Position numbers and translations under genes: made by a program. Below the pieces are notes generated by a model. That model was given only the letters and a program-made list of their open reading frames with translations. It searched no databases and was not told the origin of the DNA. A DNA stretch of 64,000 nucleotides, taken from contig NZ_PYWM01000025.1 in assembly GCF_003049665.1 (NCBI RefSeq), positions 1 to 64,000 of the forward strand, in the 5' to 3' direction. Of this stretch, positions 7,843-15,756 are shown one piece after another. The number at the start of each line of letters is the position of its first letter. Positions within the stretch are counted from its first letter, which is position 1. The DNA is from Lysinibacillus mangiferihumi (GTDB lineage Bacteria > Bacillota > Bacilli > Bacillales_A > Planococcaceae).

Positions 7843-9012
7843 ATGACTAAGACGGTTACAGTAGACTTTCTTTATAAAAATGAATTGTTTAATCAGCTAC
7901 AATTGTGGATGATTATACCGCCCGCAATTCAATCTGTTTACGAGATGAGTACAATACCCGTTCAAGTGACAGAGATTCCAACAGGTGAGCAATTAGCCTA
8001 CTATATATTAAACAAAAATGAATACTTACATTTAGATTATGAAGTAGAACTATACAGTACAAAGAATGAAAAGAAAACATTAACAGAAGAAGAAAGGGAT
8101 TTTTATTTAAGAAATACGATGCTATCACCAATCAATAAAGAAATGACAAAGTTAGCGCAAGAAATTACATTTCAACAGGAAAATGCTAAAGAAAAGGCAC
8201 GCGCTATTTTTCATTACATAGTAAAAAATTACCGCTATGTCTACCCACCAAGCTGCAGAGGGGTCAAGTCATTTCTCGAACTTAAAGAAGGGGATTGTGG
8301 CGAGTTTTCATTTCTCTTTACAGCATTGTGCAGAGCATTGAACATTCCAGCAAGAACGGTAGTAGGAAGCTGGGCATACGGCGAAATGAACGCACATGTA
8401 TGGAATGAGTTTTTTATAGAAGGGAAAGGATGGATTCCAGTAGATACCAGTATGGCATATATGCAAAAGAAACGACCTTGGTCATTTTTGGGGAGTTCTA
8501 TTAAAACAATCTATTGGAAAAAGTATTTTGGTAAAACAGAAGGGCAACGTGTTGTTTTTTCGAAAGATGCTGAAATTAAGTTATTACCAGAATATAAGGA
8601 TGATGAAGAAGCTATTATTGCAGCTCCGATGAATATTAATGGTGAAAATTTTGGTTGGGGACAACAATCACTGAACGGTTGTGCGCCTTATTTACAGCCG
8701 ATTTACATAAAATTCGAATTAAATGAATCTCACTCCACACTATCGGTAGTACAAGTTATGGGAACTTGGACAATACAAGAACATGGTTTCAAGCAACTTT
8801 TAGCAGTTCTTAAAAAGCCGTCCTTGATTATCGCGATTGTAGCAATGCTATTAAATTTTATCGTTCAAAATTTTTACCTAGAGGTAACTTTTAAATTGTC
8901 GTTTATTCTATTTTTACTCTGTTTCATATTAAGAATGGAACGCATGATTATTTTTAGTATTATGTTATTATTTATGAGTTTATCTCTTTTCTCAACTTTA
9001 GATGGTAGATGA
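7843..9012 (+). CDS. Transglutaminase-like membrane protein
   Basis: 389 aa. The central domain (about 110-210) is a transglutaminase-like (papain-fold) domain with Cys152 in GDCGEF, His185 in NAHVWNEF and Asp201 in VDTSM, the full catalytic triad. The N-terminal 110 residues resemble the Tgl-like beta domain that precedes such folds. Residues about 270-385 contain three hydrophobic segments, so it is membrane-tethered by its C-terminus. Family members act as cysteine proteases or amide transferases; the substrate is unknown. ATG 7843 follows CAGGAGGG. It precedes the ComA-like regulator by 78 bp, and a role in processing peptide products of this region is possible but unproven. Confidence 0.8.
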   Translation: MTKTVTVDFLYKNELFNQLQLWMIIPPAIQSVYEMSTIPVQVTEIPTGEQLAYYILNKNEYLHLDYEVELYSTKNEKKTLTEEERDFYLRNTMLSPINKEMTKLAQEITFQQENAKEKARAIFHYIVKNYRYVYPPSCRGVKSFLELKEGDCGEFSFLFTALCRALNIPARTVVGSWAYGEMNAHVWNEFFIEGKGWIPVDTSMAYMQKKRPWSFLGSSIKTIYWKKYFGKTEGQRVVFSKDAEIKLLPEYKDDEEAIIAAPMNINGENFGWGQQSLNGCAPYLQPIYIKFELNESHSTLSVVQVMGTWTIQEHGFKQLLAVLKKPSLIIAIVAMLLNFIVQNFYLEVTFKLSFILFLLCFILRMERMIIFSIMLLFMSLSLFSTLDGR

Positions 9013-9090
9013 TTTTAGTATAAAAAATGTGGTTGATACTGTAAATGTGTCGCAACTTTAAATGAAAACTTTTCGAAGGAAGGGATACGA

Positions 9091-9726
9091 TTGATTTCAG
9101 TTTTAGTTGTGGATGATCATCCAATTGTTTTAAAAGGGTTAAAAACGTTGTCACTGGAGATAGAAGATTTAAATATTGAAATCGAGAAGAATCCTCATAA
9201 GGTTCTTGATAGAATGCAAGAGGAAGAATTCCATGTATATTTAATTGATGCTTGTATTGCCACTAATAACAATCTAGAACTTACGACAGAAATTAAAGCA
9301 AAACAGGAACAAGCAATTATTATTTTATATACGACTGATGGTGTTTGTTCGTATTATCCCTTATTAGTTGAGAAAAAAGTGGAGGGCATTCTTGTAAAAA
9401 CCGCTCCTTTTGATCAAATCATCTCGACAATTCGTTTAAGCATTCAAGAGAAGATTGTGATTCCAACCGATTTTTTAGATTATATAAATGAGAAAATAAA
9501 CGATCGATATGCTAATTTAAAGTTAACACATCGAGAACTAAAATTGTTGCAGATGTTAATGAACGGCTACCCAAATAAGAAAATTGCAGCAATATGCAAT
9601 GTTTCTGTGCGTACGGTAGAACGCCATTTATCACAGCTTTTTAGCCTATTAGGTGTGTCTACACGATTAGAAGCGGTTGAGGTTGCAAAAGAAAAACAAT
9701 TGCTTAATGAAATGAAAGATAATTGA
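9091..9726 (+). CDS. Orphan LuxR-type (ComA/DegU-like) response regulator
   Basis: 211 aa from TTG 9091 (GAAGGAAGGG site). A receiver domain (1-115) keeps the acidic pocket (VVDDHP), phospho-acceptor Asp53 (LIDAC) and Lys103 (VKTA). The C-terminal LuxR helix-turn-helix (about 145-205) reads LTHRELKLLQMLMNG.PNKKIAAICNVSVRTVERHLSQLFSLLGV.TRLEAV. Length and layout match B. subtilis ComA. No histidine kinase is adjacent. Three operator copies with ComA-like triple half-sites begin 144 bp downstream, so it is the likely regulator of those promoters. The 5' end overlaps nothing, and a terminator follows. Confidence 0.88.
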   Translation: MISVLVVDDHPIVLKGLKTLSLEIEDLNIEIEKNPHKVLDRMQEEEFHVYLIDACIATNNNLELTTEIKAKQEQAIIILYTTDGVCSYYPLLVEKKVEGILVKTAPFDQIISTIRLSIQEKIVIPTDFLDYINEKINDRYANLKLTHRELKLLQMLMNGYPNKKIAAICNVSVRTVERHLSQLFSLLGVSTRLEAVEVAKEKQLLNEMKDN

Positions 9727-9732
9727 TGATAA

Positions 9733-9763
9733 AAAGTGTCGAGGGAAATCGGCACTTTTTTTT
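9733..9763 (+). terminator. Terminator of the response regulator gene
   Basis: AAAGTGTCGA, GGGAAA loop, TCGGCACTTT, then T-rich tail. It starts 7 bp after the stop. Confidence 0.85.
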
Positions 9764-9869
9764 AGTTTTTTCAATTGCACGTAATCACTTGCCATTAGCA
9801 ATTACTAGAAGCGAAAAAACTCGAAATTGGAGTATTTAGAAGACTGTTAAGAAAGGAAATTTAATCGTG

Positions 9870-9940
9870 ACCGACAGAAATTATGACGGTACCGACAAAA
9901 ATATTGTCGGTTGAAATGTCGGTTGGTGAGGAGGTATTAT
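9870..9940 (+). promoter_or_regulatory. Promoter/operator A: five ACCGACA/TGTCGGT half-sites
   Basis: ACCGACA (9870) N7 TGACGGT (9884) forms one imperfect palindrome. It is directly followed by ACCGACA (9891) N7 TGTCGGT (9905) N5 TGTCGGT (9917). The last three half-sites have exactly the layout found at 12107 and 16482. A -35 TTGAAA (9911-9916) overlaps the second half-site; 18 bp later comes -10 TATTAT (9935-9940). The geometry is that of a ComA-type activator site (inverted pair plus a third half-site). It drives the bacteriocin precursor at 10104 with a leader of about 155 nt. Confidence 0.8.
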
Positions 9941-10103
9941 TAAATTAACTCGAGTGGAAGTGTGCTATAGCAGGTAATATTATAAGAAAATTAAAAATCT
10001 TGTTTGCCACGGAAATTGATACACAGATAGCAATTGTTGGAATCAATACAAATAGTTATATTTTATTATGTATTAAATTTAAAAAAGTAAAGGGGAAATG
10101 TAT

Positions 10104-10901
10104 ATGATTAAAAATACTTTAGTTGTTAAAATAGTTGTAGTTTTAAGTTTGGTGTTTTCAATTATTTTCGCTTCTTCTTTGGGATCATATAGAGATATTA
10201 AAGCAAGTGCAAAAATGCAAGAAAGACAAGATTTACTGCAAGATTTATTGATTAAATCTGAAGAATTCAATAAAAAATTTGGTGATGCAAGTGAGTTAGT
10301 AACAAAAGAATTTGAGGAAAACACAAAAAAACTAATTTTTAATGATGATATTAGCTTAATTACAAATGGTGAATTATCTTTCTCTAATCTAGATGTTAAA
10401 ACTAGTGACGAAAACAATGTGGTTTATCTCCCAATTGAGTATGAAAATGTAAATAGGGAGCTGAATAAATCTTTCCTTTCAATTATCTTTGATAAGACTG
10501 GTAATCTAGAATATTATGTTGAAACTAAAATTGTTGGTAATGATGTTAATTATTCAGCTGAGGTTGAGGTATATAATAACGGGATATTAGCAAAAAAAGA
10601 ATATTTACAATTTGATAAAGAGGATTTTGATTCTACACTTTTAACTGAGGAGTCAATCTCTCAAAATAAAACTTTATTTATTAAACCCATAAAAGTAAGT
10701 GCTGGTTTTTGGAGTGAATTTAACGATTGTTTAGCGAGTAAAGGTATTGCTGCTTGGGCAATAACAGCTTTATCGGTTGCATGTGGATTAGCATGTATAG
10801 GTACAGCTGGTGCTGGGTGTATCCCTTGCTTGTTAGGAGCTGGCTTAGCTACTGAAGGAGTAGTAGCTTATTGTGCTTTTAAAGTCAGAGCAAATTCATA
10901 A
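10104..10901 (+). CDS. Bacteriocin precursor with halocin C8-like Cys-rich C-terminus
   Basis: 265 aa from ATG 10104 (AAAGGGG, 8-nt gap; ATG 10098 lies too close). A signal peptide (about 1-36, ending near KASA) is followed by a long charged middle region (37-200) and a C-terminal hydrophobic Gly/Ala-rich domain with six Cys (209, 227, 231, 239, 242, 257) in a CLAS..VACGLAC..GAGCIPC..AYC pattern. In halocin C8 the C-terminal peptide is the bacteriocin and the N-terminal part is the immunity protein. The same layout is inferred here. It is followed 31 bp later by a small membrane protein and preceded by promoter A. Confidence 0.75.
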   Translation: MIKNTLVVKIVVVLSLVFSIIFASSLGSYRDIKASAKMQERQDLLQDLLIKSEEFNKKFGDASELVTKEFEENTKKLIFNDDISLITNGELSFSNLDVKTSDENNVVYLPIEYENVNRELNKSFLSIIFDKTGNLEYYVETKIVGNDVNYSAEVEVYNNGILAKKEYLQFDKEDFDSTLLTEESISQNKTLFIKPIKVSAGFWSEFNDCLASKGIAAWAITALSVACGLACIGTAGAGCIPCLLGAGLATEGVVAYCAFKVRANS

Positions 10902-10932
10902 AAAACTTTCCATAAAGAGGTGTTATTCTAAT

Positions 10933-11106
10933 ATGATTAAAAATATTTTTTCATTGATTTTAATGATTTGTGGGCTTTTAGTGGGTTTAACTTTACTTGA
11001 TTTTATTCACCTACCTTTGTTCTTTCCTTATGCAGGAATAATTATTAGTACAACTGTTATATTAATCATTCTCTTCAAAAATAGAAGGAATTTAGCGGAT
11101 AATTAA
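10933..11106 (+). CDS. Small two-TM protein, likely bacteriocin self-immunity
   Basis: 57 aa starting MIKNIFSLILMICGLLVGLT, with a second helix (YAGIIISTTVILIILF) and a basic tail KNRRNLADN. AGAGGTG lies 10 nt upstream of ATG 10933. It is co-directional with, and 31 bp behind, the bacteriocin precursor. A decayed homologue at 16573-16739 sits behind another copy of the same promoter. Two-helix peptides of this size next to a bacteriocin gene are commonly immunity proteins; that role is inferred. Confidence 0.7.
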   Translation: MIKNIFSLILMICGLLVGLTLLDFIHLPLFFPYAGIIISTTVILIILFKNRRNLADN

Positions 11107-11135
11107 TAATAGAATTTAAAAAAGCAACTTCTTAT

Positions 11136-11246
11136 TGTCATGCTCCCCATTAGGTAGACAGATTAAAAATATGTTTATCAAATGAGGAGCTTTTTATGTC
11201 TAGAATGAAATTTACAACAAAGATAAAATTGGGATCCATTGTCTAG
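11136..11246 (+). mobile_element. Left-end remnant of an IS3/IS150-type insertion sequence
   Basis: Begins TGTCATGCTCCCCATTAG and continues GTAGAC, which resembles the terminal repeats of IS150-group elements (TGT...CCCC...GTTAGAC style). It then has a GAGGAG site and an ATG (11196) opening MSRMKFTTKIKLGSIV, similar to the start of OrfA transposases, before a stop after 16 codons. A hairpin GCTCCCCATT/AATGAGGAGC (11142-11190) covers the ribosome binding site. No right end or transposase body remains. Confidence 0.4.
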
Positions 11247-11511
11247 AGAAAGTGTCACATACAGTAAAAAAACACTATTATATATTCCGAGAATTTTAAC
11301 GGAAGGTATATTAAATGGATGGGTAATGGTATTTAAGAACATACTTGTCAATGCAATAAACGCTGTTAAAGATGCTATTCCAGCTGAACTTATATGAACA
11401 AAATATAAGTAGTAAAAACCCATGATGCCTGAAAAGAAGGATTTGAGCAAGTTAGCCAAAAACTAGTATTTTGAATTTGCACTTTAAAACTATAATTTAA
11501 AAAATCGCCTC
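11247..11511. other. Gene-poor remnant region
   Basis: 265 bp without a supported gene. A hydrophobic reading frame exists on the minus strand (11178-11459), but it has no ribosome binding site and only a TTG start, so I leave it uncalled. It may be residual DNA from the decayed insertion sequence. Confidence 0.4.
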
Positions 11512-11999
11512 TTATTCATTAATGTCATAAATCAAGATATCAAATAATTTTTCGTTAGTATATAGCAGTATTGCCCATTGTCCTTTCTCTGCTATTTGAA
11601 CGTGCGATGGGGCGTGGGCATCTGCACCATTATTTGGTCCTCCAAGTTCAATTGTCCAGCCAGCCGTTAGTATCGGATAGATCGCTCCTGTTTCTTTATG
11701 ATAGCCCACTACCGTTAACGCTGTAGGATTTTCAATGCCCCAAAGATGCCACATCCATTTTTGAACATTCAAGCTTGGCGCGTCTGCACCAATAGCACCT
11801 GACTTATTTTTATTTCCAAGAATATTGTTATTGAATGTCATCGCTTTTTTATGCCAATCAATCTTTTCAAAATCACTTGCTTGAACAAAATTAGGAATGC
11901 CCTCGGGTAGCACTAACTTTTTATGCGTTTCGTTTGATGTACAAGCTGCTAAAAAAATAAACTTAAAAAGACGAACACAATCGGTAATTTCCTATTCAT
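11512..11999 (-). pseudogene. Lipoprotein gene with one-base frameshift in its signal peptide (DUF4871-like)
   Basis: The mature part (MLPEGIPNFVQAS to the end, 133 aa) contains WMWHLWGIENP, VGYHKETGAIYPIL, GGPNNGADAHAPS and WAILLYTNEKLFD, which resemble DUF4871-type Bacillus lipoproteins from memory. The gene should start at ATG 11999, with AGGGGG 11 nt upstream, reading MNRKLPIVFVFLSLFF. A T7 run (complement of 11951-11957) must be T8 to continue into LAACTSNETHKK, a classical lipobox. As sequenced the product stops after 16 codons. Cause: mutation, phase variation or a homopolymer error. It lies opposite to the surrounding bacteriocin regulon. Confidence 0.75.
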
Positions 12000-12106
12000 A
12001 TTAATGTTAACCCCCTTTTATGAACTAGACGAAAAATAATTACAATAGTTTCTTTTTATACCTGTAAATGTAAAAATTAGTGCGGGTGCTGTAAAAAAAT
12101 ACTACA

Positions 12107-12156
12107 ACCGACAGAAATTTTGTCGGTTGAAATGTCGGTCATAGGCAAGATAAAAT
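12107..12156 (+). promoter_or_regulatory. Promoter/operator B
   Basis: ACCGACA (12107) N7 TGTCGGT (12121) N5 TGTCGGT (12133), the same as copies A and C. The -35 TTGAAA is at 12127-12132; an 18-bp spacer leads to -10 TAAAAT (12151-12156). Transcription should start near 12163, giving a leader of only about 25 nt before ATG 12189. It drives the operon 12189-16437. Confidence 0.82.
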
Positions 12157-12171
12157 TAAGTTAACAGATTA

Positions 12172-12834
12172 TTGAAAGGAGAATTTATATGCCCTAAAAA
12201 TAAGATATTTTTATTGTCTATTTGCCTACTTTTCTCAATAGTAGGCATTGGAGGTCAAATAGTATTGGGTAAAGAAAGCAATGCTGTAAGCAGTGGTGAG
12301 AGTGACCTTGAATTTGCTGTAGCGAAGGTGTTACGTGAAATGCCTGATATCGCACATAAACTGCAAGCAACAACGAAACAACGTGATGTAAACTTAGCTT
12401 CAGTAGAAAAATCGTTGGATAACAAAAAAACAGAGTTTCGATTAAAAGTTCATAATGAAATGAGTCATTTGAAACATGACAATGCTTATTTGGAAAAAGT
12501 CGCTGTAGAGGAAACAGAAAGGTATATAGATGCGATACGAATTGCGAAAGCGATTTATGGTGTAAGTATTTCCCAAGAGGAAGTGAATCAATATATTGCT
12601 ACAAATGTTGCGGATATCGTGTTGCCCGAAAAGGAACGCTACGCAAAGGCACTGGGGATATCTCTTTATAAATTAGATTATAGCTTTGATCGAGATTTTT
12701 ATGTAATGGACACATTATGGGATAAGCTAATGCCTGTTTTAATGGCGCGTTACCCTCAAGAAGATGGGGAAGATAGTAATTTATATCTGGACAGAATAAA
12801 AGACGAATTTTATAGCCATTCATTAACAAGATAA
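12172..12834 (+). CDS. Secreted or membrane-anchored protein of unknown function, start region disrupted
   Basis: The frame starting at TTG 12172 gives 220 aa with an N-terminal hydrophobic segment (IFLLSICLLFSIVGIGG) and a charged helical remainder. That TTG precedes the ribosome binding site, so it is not the true start. The expected start is ATG 12189 (AAAGGAG, 7-nt gap), which reads ATG CCC TAA. One C fewer would give MPKNKIFLLSIC in this frame. The gene therefore probably carries a one-base insertion, or the read is wrong. The helical body (VAVEETERYIDAIRIAKAIYG.SISQEEVNQYI) recalls SurA-type chaperone N-domains, but weakly. First gene behind promoter B. Confidence 0.6.
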   Translation: MKGEFICPKNKIFLLSICLLFSIVGIGGQIVLGKESNAVSSGESDLEFAVAKVLREMPDIAHKLQATTKQRDVNLASVEKSLDNKKTEFRLKVHNEMSHLKHDNAYLEKVAVEETERYIDAIRIAKAIYGVSISQEEVNQYIATNVADIVLPEKERYAKALGISLYKLDYSFDRDFYVMDTLWDKLMPVLMARYPQEDGEDSNLYLDRIKDEFYSHSLTR

Positions 12835-12894
12835 CAACTATATGATAACAGCAGTATCAAAATATATTCGCTGAGCTAATAAGGAGGAGTTTTC

Positions 12895-13296
12895 ATGAAT
12901 AAGAAGAGAGCTTTATCAGTATTAGGAGTATCTGTAATGATGTTTTTGGGGGCAACAGGCGTAAGTGCATATAATGCTAAATTTAGTTTTGATATGAATA
13001 CAGGTCTTTGGCATGCAAAGGTATATTCTGCACCAGCATATAAATATACAAAAGATGAAGATCCATATCTAAAAGTGGACTATATCGAATCAAAGGTAAG
13101 GACGAAATTTATGGTAGTAAATTCCAATGGTGATGCTAGAAGTTCAACTTTGACAACTCGTAGTGCTACTTCTAGTTTATTGATGAATCAAGGTATGGCT
13201 CAAAATCATCAATATGGAATGAGCGCTCAAACCGATGATGGGAATTGGTATAACAGGTACAATGTTACAGGGGCTTGGAATCCTGATTCTTATTAA
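12895..13296 (+). CDS. Small secreted protein, bacteriocin candidate
   Basis: 133 aa, with ATG 12895 behind a strong AAGGAGGAG site. A clear signal peptide (1-25, ending VSA) is followed by a mature part of about 108 residues with no Cys, rich in Tyr, Ser and Asn, and predicted beta strands (YNAKFSFDMNTGLWHAKV; NWYNRYNVTGAWNPDSY). Placed directly ahead of three ABC permeases and an ATPase, it has the layout of a lactococcin 972-like secreted bacteriocin with a transporter, but sequence similarity to that family is not convincing to me. An attenuator-like hairpin separates it from the permease genes. Confidence 0.65.
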   Translation: MNKKRALSVLGVSVMMFLGATGVSAYNAKFSFDMNTGLWHAKVYSAPAYKYTKDEDPYLKVDYIESKVRTKFMVVNSNGDARSSTLTTRSATSSLLMNQGMAQNHQYGMSAQTDDGNWYNRYNVTGAWNPDSY

Positions 13297-13313
13297 AATT
13301 TAAATCGAAAAAA

Positions 13314-13347
13314 GTTTTCCTCTATATTTTATGGAGGAAAACCTTTT
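13314..13347 (+). terminator. Attenuator-like hairpin inside the operon
   Basis: GTTTTCCTC and GAGGAAAAC form a perfect 9-bp stem, followed by CTTTT. It lies between the secreted-protein gene and the permease genes. Partial termination here would give excess secreted protein over transporter. Confidence 0.6.
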
Positions 13348-13373
13348 GATGAATATTTTTAAGACTAGTGGTG

Positions 13374-14195
13374 ATGATTATGCTGAGGAGAGAATTATTA
13401 CGTGCAATTTTTAATAAAAGAATGGGTTTAGTTATTATAGTCATGTTTATTTTACACTATTTGTCTTCTTATAGTGCTTTATTAAGTATTTCTTTTTTTA
13501 TTGATCGGGAGGCAGATGACTTAAAACCTGAAAATTTAGAATATCTTCTTAGAGTCGGTGGAAATACATATCATATTTGGCTGGATGCTTTCCATTATAC
13601 ACAAATAGTATTTGTATTAGCCGCTATCTATCCTTACGCAGCATCGTTTGTAGCTGAGAAAAAAGGTCATTTTCATTATTTTTCTATAATCCGTATAGGT
13701 CATTTAAAATATCGTATTTTTAAATTATTTGCCAATGGTATTGCCGGTGGTTTGGCTTTATGTATACCGAATGCACTATTTTTTTTAGGGATGAGTGTCT
13801 TTTTTGAAAATAAAATGCTCTATCCGTTTGAATTTCAGCCAGACGGTTTAATGGGCGATCTATTTGTTTCGAACCCTTTGTTTTATATCCTATTTGTTAT
13901 AGCCATTCATTTTGCCTTAGGATTTTCAATAGCTATTTTTGCTATGGGGATCACAAGTTTCTTTTCAAAAATTGTCTATGTTTATGCCATTACATTTGCA
14001 CTTTATTTAACGTTCGATATTTTTATTTCTAATTTAGATGGGCTACGAAAATTTGCATTAACTAAAATTTATTACGTTAAGTCGAGTATCGATTTACATG
14101 GAAGTGATGTTGTTATAGTAAATTTACTATTAATTGTAACGGGTTTAGTAGCATGTTATTTGAATCATAAATGGGAGTTGAAAAATGGAATCTAA
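13374..14195 (+). CDS. ABC-2 type permease 1
   Basis: About 273 aa with six hydrophobic segments and no ATPase motif, the usual size for a bacteriocin-type ABC permease. The start is uncertain: ATG 13374 or 13380 (GGTGATG nearby), or GTG 13368. The last codons overlap the next permease gene (ATGGAATCT inside GAAAAATGGAATC). With the next two permeases and the E-loop ATPase it forms an unusual three-permease transporter, probably for export of, or self-protection from, the secreted 133-aa protein. Confidence 0.8.
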   Translation: MIMLRRELLRAIFNKRMGLVIIVMFILHYLSSYSALLSISFFIDREADDLKPENLEYLLRVGGNTYHIWLDAFHYTQIVFVLAAIYPYAASFVAEKKGHFHYFSIIRIGHLKYRIFKLFANGIAGGLALCIPNALFFLGMSVFFENKMLYPFEFQPDGLMGDLFVSNPLFYILFVIAIHFALGFSIAIFAMGITSFFSKIVYVYAITFALYLTFDIFISNLDGLRKFALTKIYYVKSSIDLHGSDVVIVNLLLIVTGLVACYLNHKWELKNGI

Positions 14196-14967
14196 TTTCT
14201 CCAAAATTACTTGTAAAAGAATTTTAAAGAGTAGAAAGTTTCTATGTATGTTAATTTATTTACTCATTCTTCCTCTCATAGTCTTGCTGATGAATGACTG
14301 GTCAGTTGATAGTAACAATTGGAATGGTCTATTTTTTATCTTTGGCAATAGGTATCTCTATTTTTTATTAATTGTGCCTGTGTTTCTTATTTTTCTATAT
14401 GATCTTGCGAATGAAGGAAACCTACGTTATTGTGCGGGGAGGTTACTTACAAAAGCTACGATAATAAAAGTTCAAATTAAAACAATGATTTTATATGGCT
14501 TCTTTCTAACTATCTATGTTTTTGTCGTTGTTATTATAGAAGCTATTTTAATTCTTGGGGGAACATTTGCATGGAGCAACGAAACCACATTCGGGCTTGA
14601 TCCTTATACGTTTTTTCCTTTGGAATTGTCACCGATGCTTATAAGTAGCTTTTTTGCGATAAAGTTTTTTATGACAATCATTTTTCTAGGAAGTTTTTAT
14701 TTGTATTGGCAAAGTATAACGAAAAGGCAGTCCAGTAGGTTAGGCATAAGCATCATGTTCTTTCTCCTGCTTTTTAATGCTATTGTAAATTTTTACCACA
14801 TCCCTTTTTTGAATATTTTGGATTTAAGTTTTGTAAGTATCTATTATTTGAACCCGCAAGATAATTCGATTTTGTTCCAGCTGTTCAGCTCACAGGCTCC
14901 GCTAAGTCTATTAAGTATTGGTCTTCTATTTCTTGCATTGCGTCTATCTAAGGGGGTGAATTTATAA
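14185..14967 (+). CDS. ABC-2 type permease 2
   Basis: 260 aa with about six membrane segments. It overlaps the preceding gene by 11 bp, which indicates translational coupling. The N-terminus (ITCKRILKSRKFLCMLIYLLI) is basic then hydrophobic, as in LanE/LanG-like permeases. There are no catalytic motifs. The start ATG 14185 is set by the overlap and by GGGAG upstream. Confidence 0.8.
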   Translation: MESNFSKITCKRILKSRKFLCMLIYLLILPLIVLLMNDWSVDSNNWNGLFFIFGNRYLYFLLIVPVFLIFLYDLANEGNLRYCAGRLLTKATIIKVQIKTMILYGFFLTIYVFVVVIIEAILILGGTFAWSNETTFGLDPYTFFPLELSPMLISSFFAIKFFMTIIFLGSFYLYWQSITKRQSSRLGISIMFFLLLFNAIVNFYHIPFLNILDLSFVSIYYLNPQDNSILFQLFSSQAPLSLLSIGLLFLALRLSKGVNL

Positions 14968-14970
14968 CGA

Positions 14971-15756
14971 ATGTTTTTCCGTGTGTTGTCGATTATACGA
15001 TACAATATTCGTTTTATCTCTAAACGAGTATTCCTTTTCTTAGGCTGGATAACAGCAACCTTGATTTTCCATACTTTATATAACCAGGGGTATACTAACT
15101 ATTCGGCGATAGATGTTTATTTAGTATGTATAGGGATGATACAAATGGAGAAGCTACATGTTATACAAATCCTTATTCTATTGCTTCCCTACTTTGGAAT
15201 TGCCATGATAGTAGATGTATATATAGCGCATATGATGGGGAAGCAAGCTATATTTAGTATGCTAAGAATAGAAAAACGATACCTATTTATTGTTTCCCAT
15301 GTTGTATCCCTCGCTTTTGTACTATGGTTGGTGTTATTTGTCTATCAAATCATATTATGGATTAGTTCGTTTACACTGTATGATCGTTCTATGCCGTTTA
15401 CTGAAGCACTGTTCTCAGGTATAGAAATCCCCAAAGAGAACATGTTTCTAAGGCTAGTACTTCCTGCATTTGTTGGACAATTTATCGGTACTTTTTGTGT
15501 TGCATGTGTGCAACTTGCGGTATCAATTAAATTTAACCGACTAAGTAGTGGGTTTATTTTTGTAGTTATCCTCTATTTTTTACAATTAGTTTTCCCGATA
15601 ATAATAGGGCAGCATACATTTGTTGCAAATATACTAGTAGATTACGTAACTTACATACGCTTTCTGATAACACAGTTGCTGGTAATAGGGGGAAGCGTGA
15701 TTTACCTCTCCATTTCTAGTAAAAAAAATATGTTAATTTTTTCGGAAAGGGGTTAA
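14971..15756 (+). CDS. ABC-2 type permease 3
   Basis: 261 aa with about six membrane segments. ATG 14971 lies 3 bp after the previous stop, with GGGGGTGA upstream. It directly abuts the ATPase gene (stop TAA then ATG). Its similarity to the two preceding permeases is only in layout, so the three are probably distantly related subunits. Its role is membrane transport of a peptide or peptide-like compound. Confidence 0.8.
   Translation: MFFRVLSIIRYNIRFISKRVFLFLGWITATLIFHTLYNQGYTNYSAIDVYLVCIGMIQMEKLHVIQILILLLPYFGIAMIVDVYIAHMMGKQAIFSMLRIEKRYLFIVSHVVSLAFVLWLVLFVYQIILWISSFTLYDRSMPFTEALFSGIEIPKENMFLRLVLPAFVGQFIGTFCVACVQLAVSIKFNRLSSGFIFVVILYFLQLVFPIIIGQHTFVANILVDYVTYIRFLITQLLVIGGSVIYLSISSKKNMLIFSERG

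Noticed and set aside
9870-9923. ACCGACA/TGTCGGT repeats considered as a recombination or plasmid iteron site
   Set aside because: Each copy has a fixed relation to -35 and -10 boxes and lies ahead of an operon, so a promoter element explains them better.
11178-11459. Hydrophobic 93-codon frame on the minus strand
   Set aside because: Only a TTG start, no ribosome binding site, and it overlaps the IS-like remnant; probably chance.
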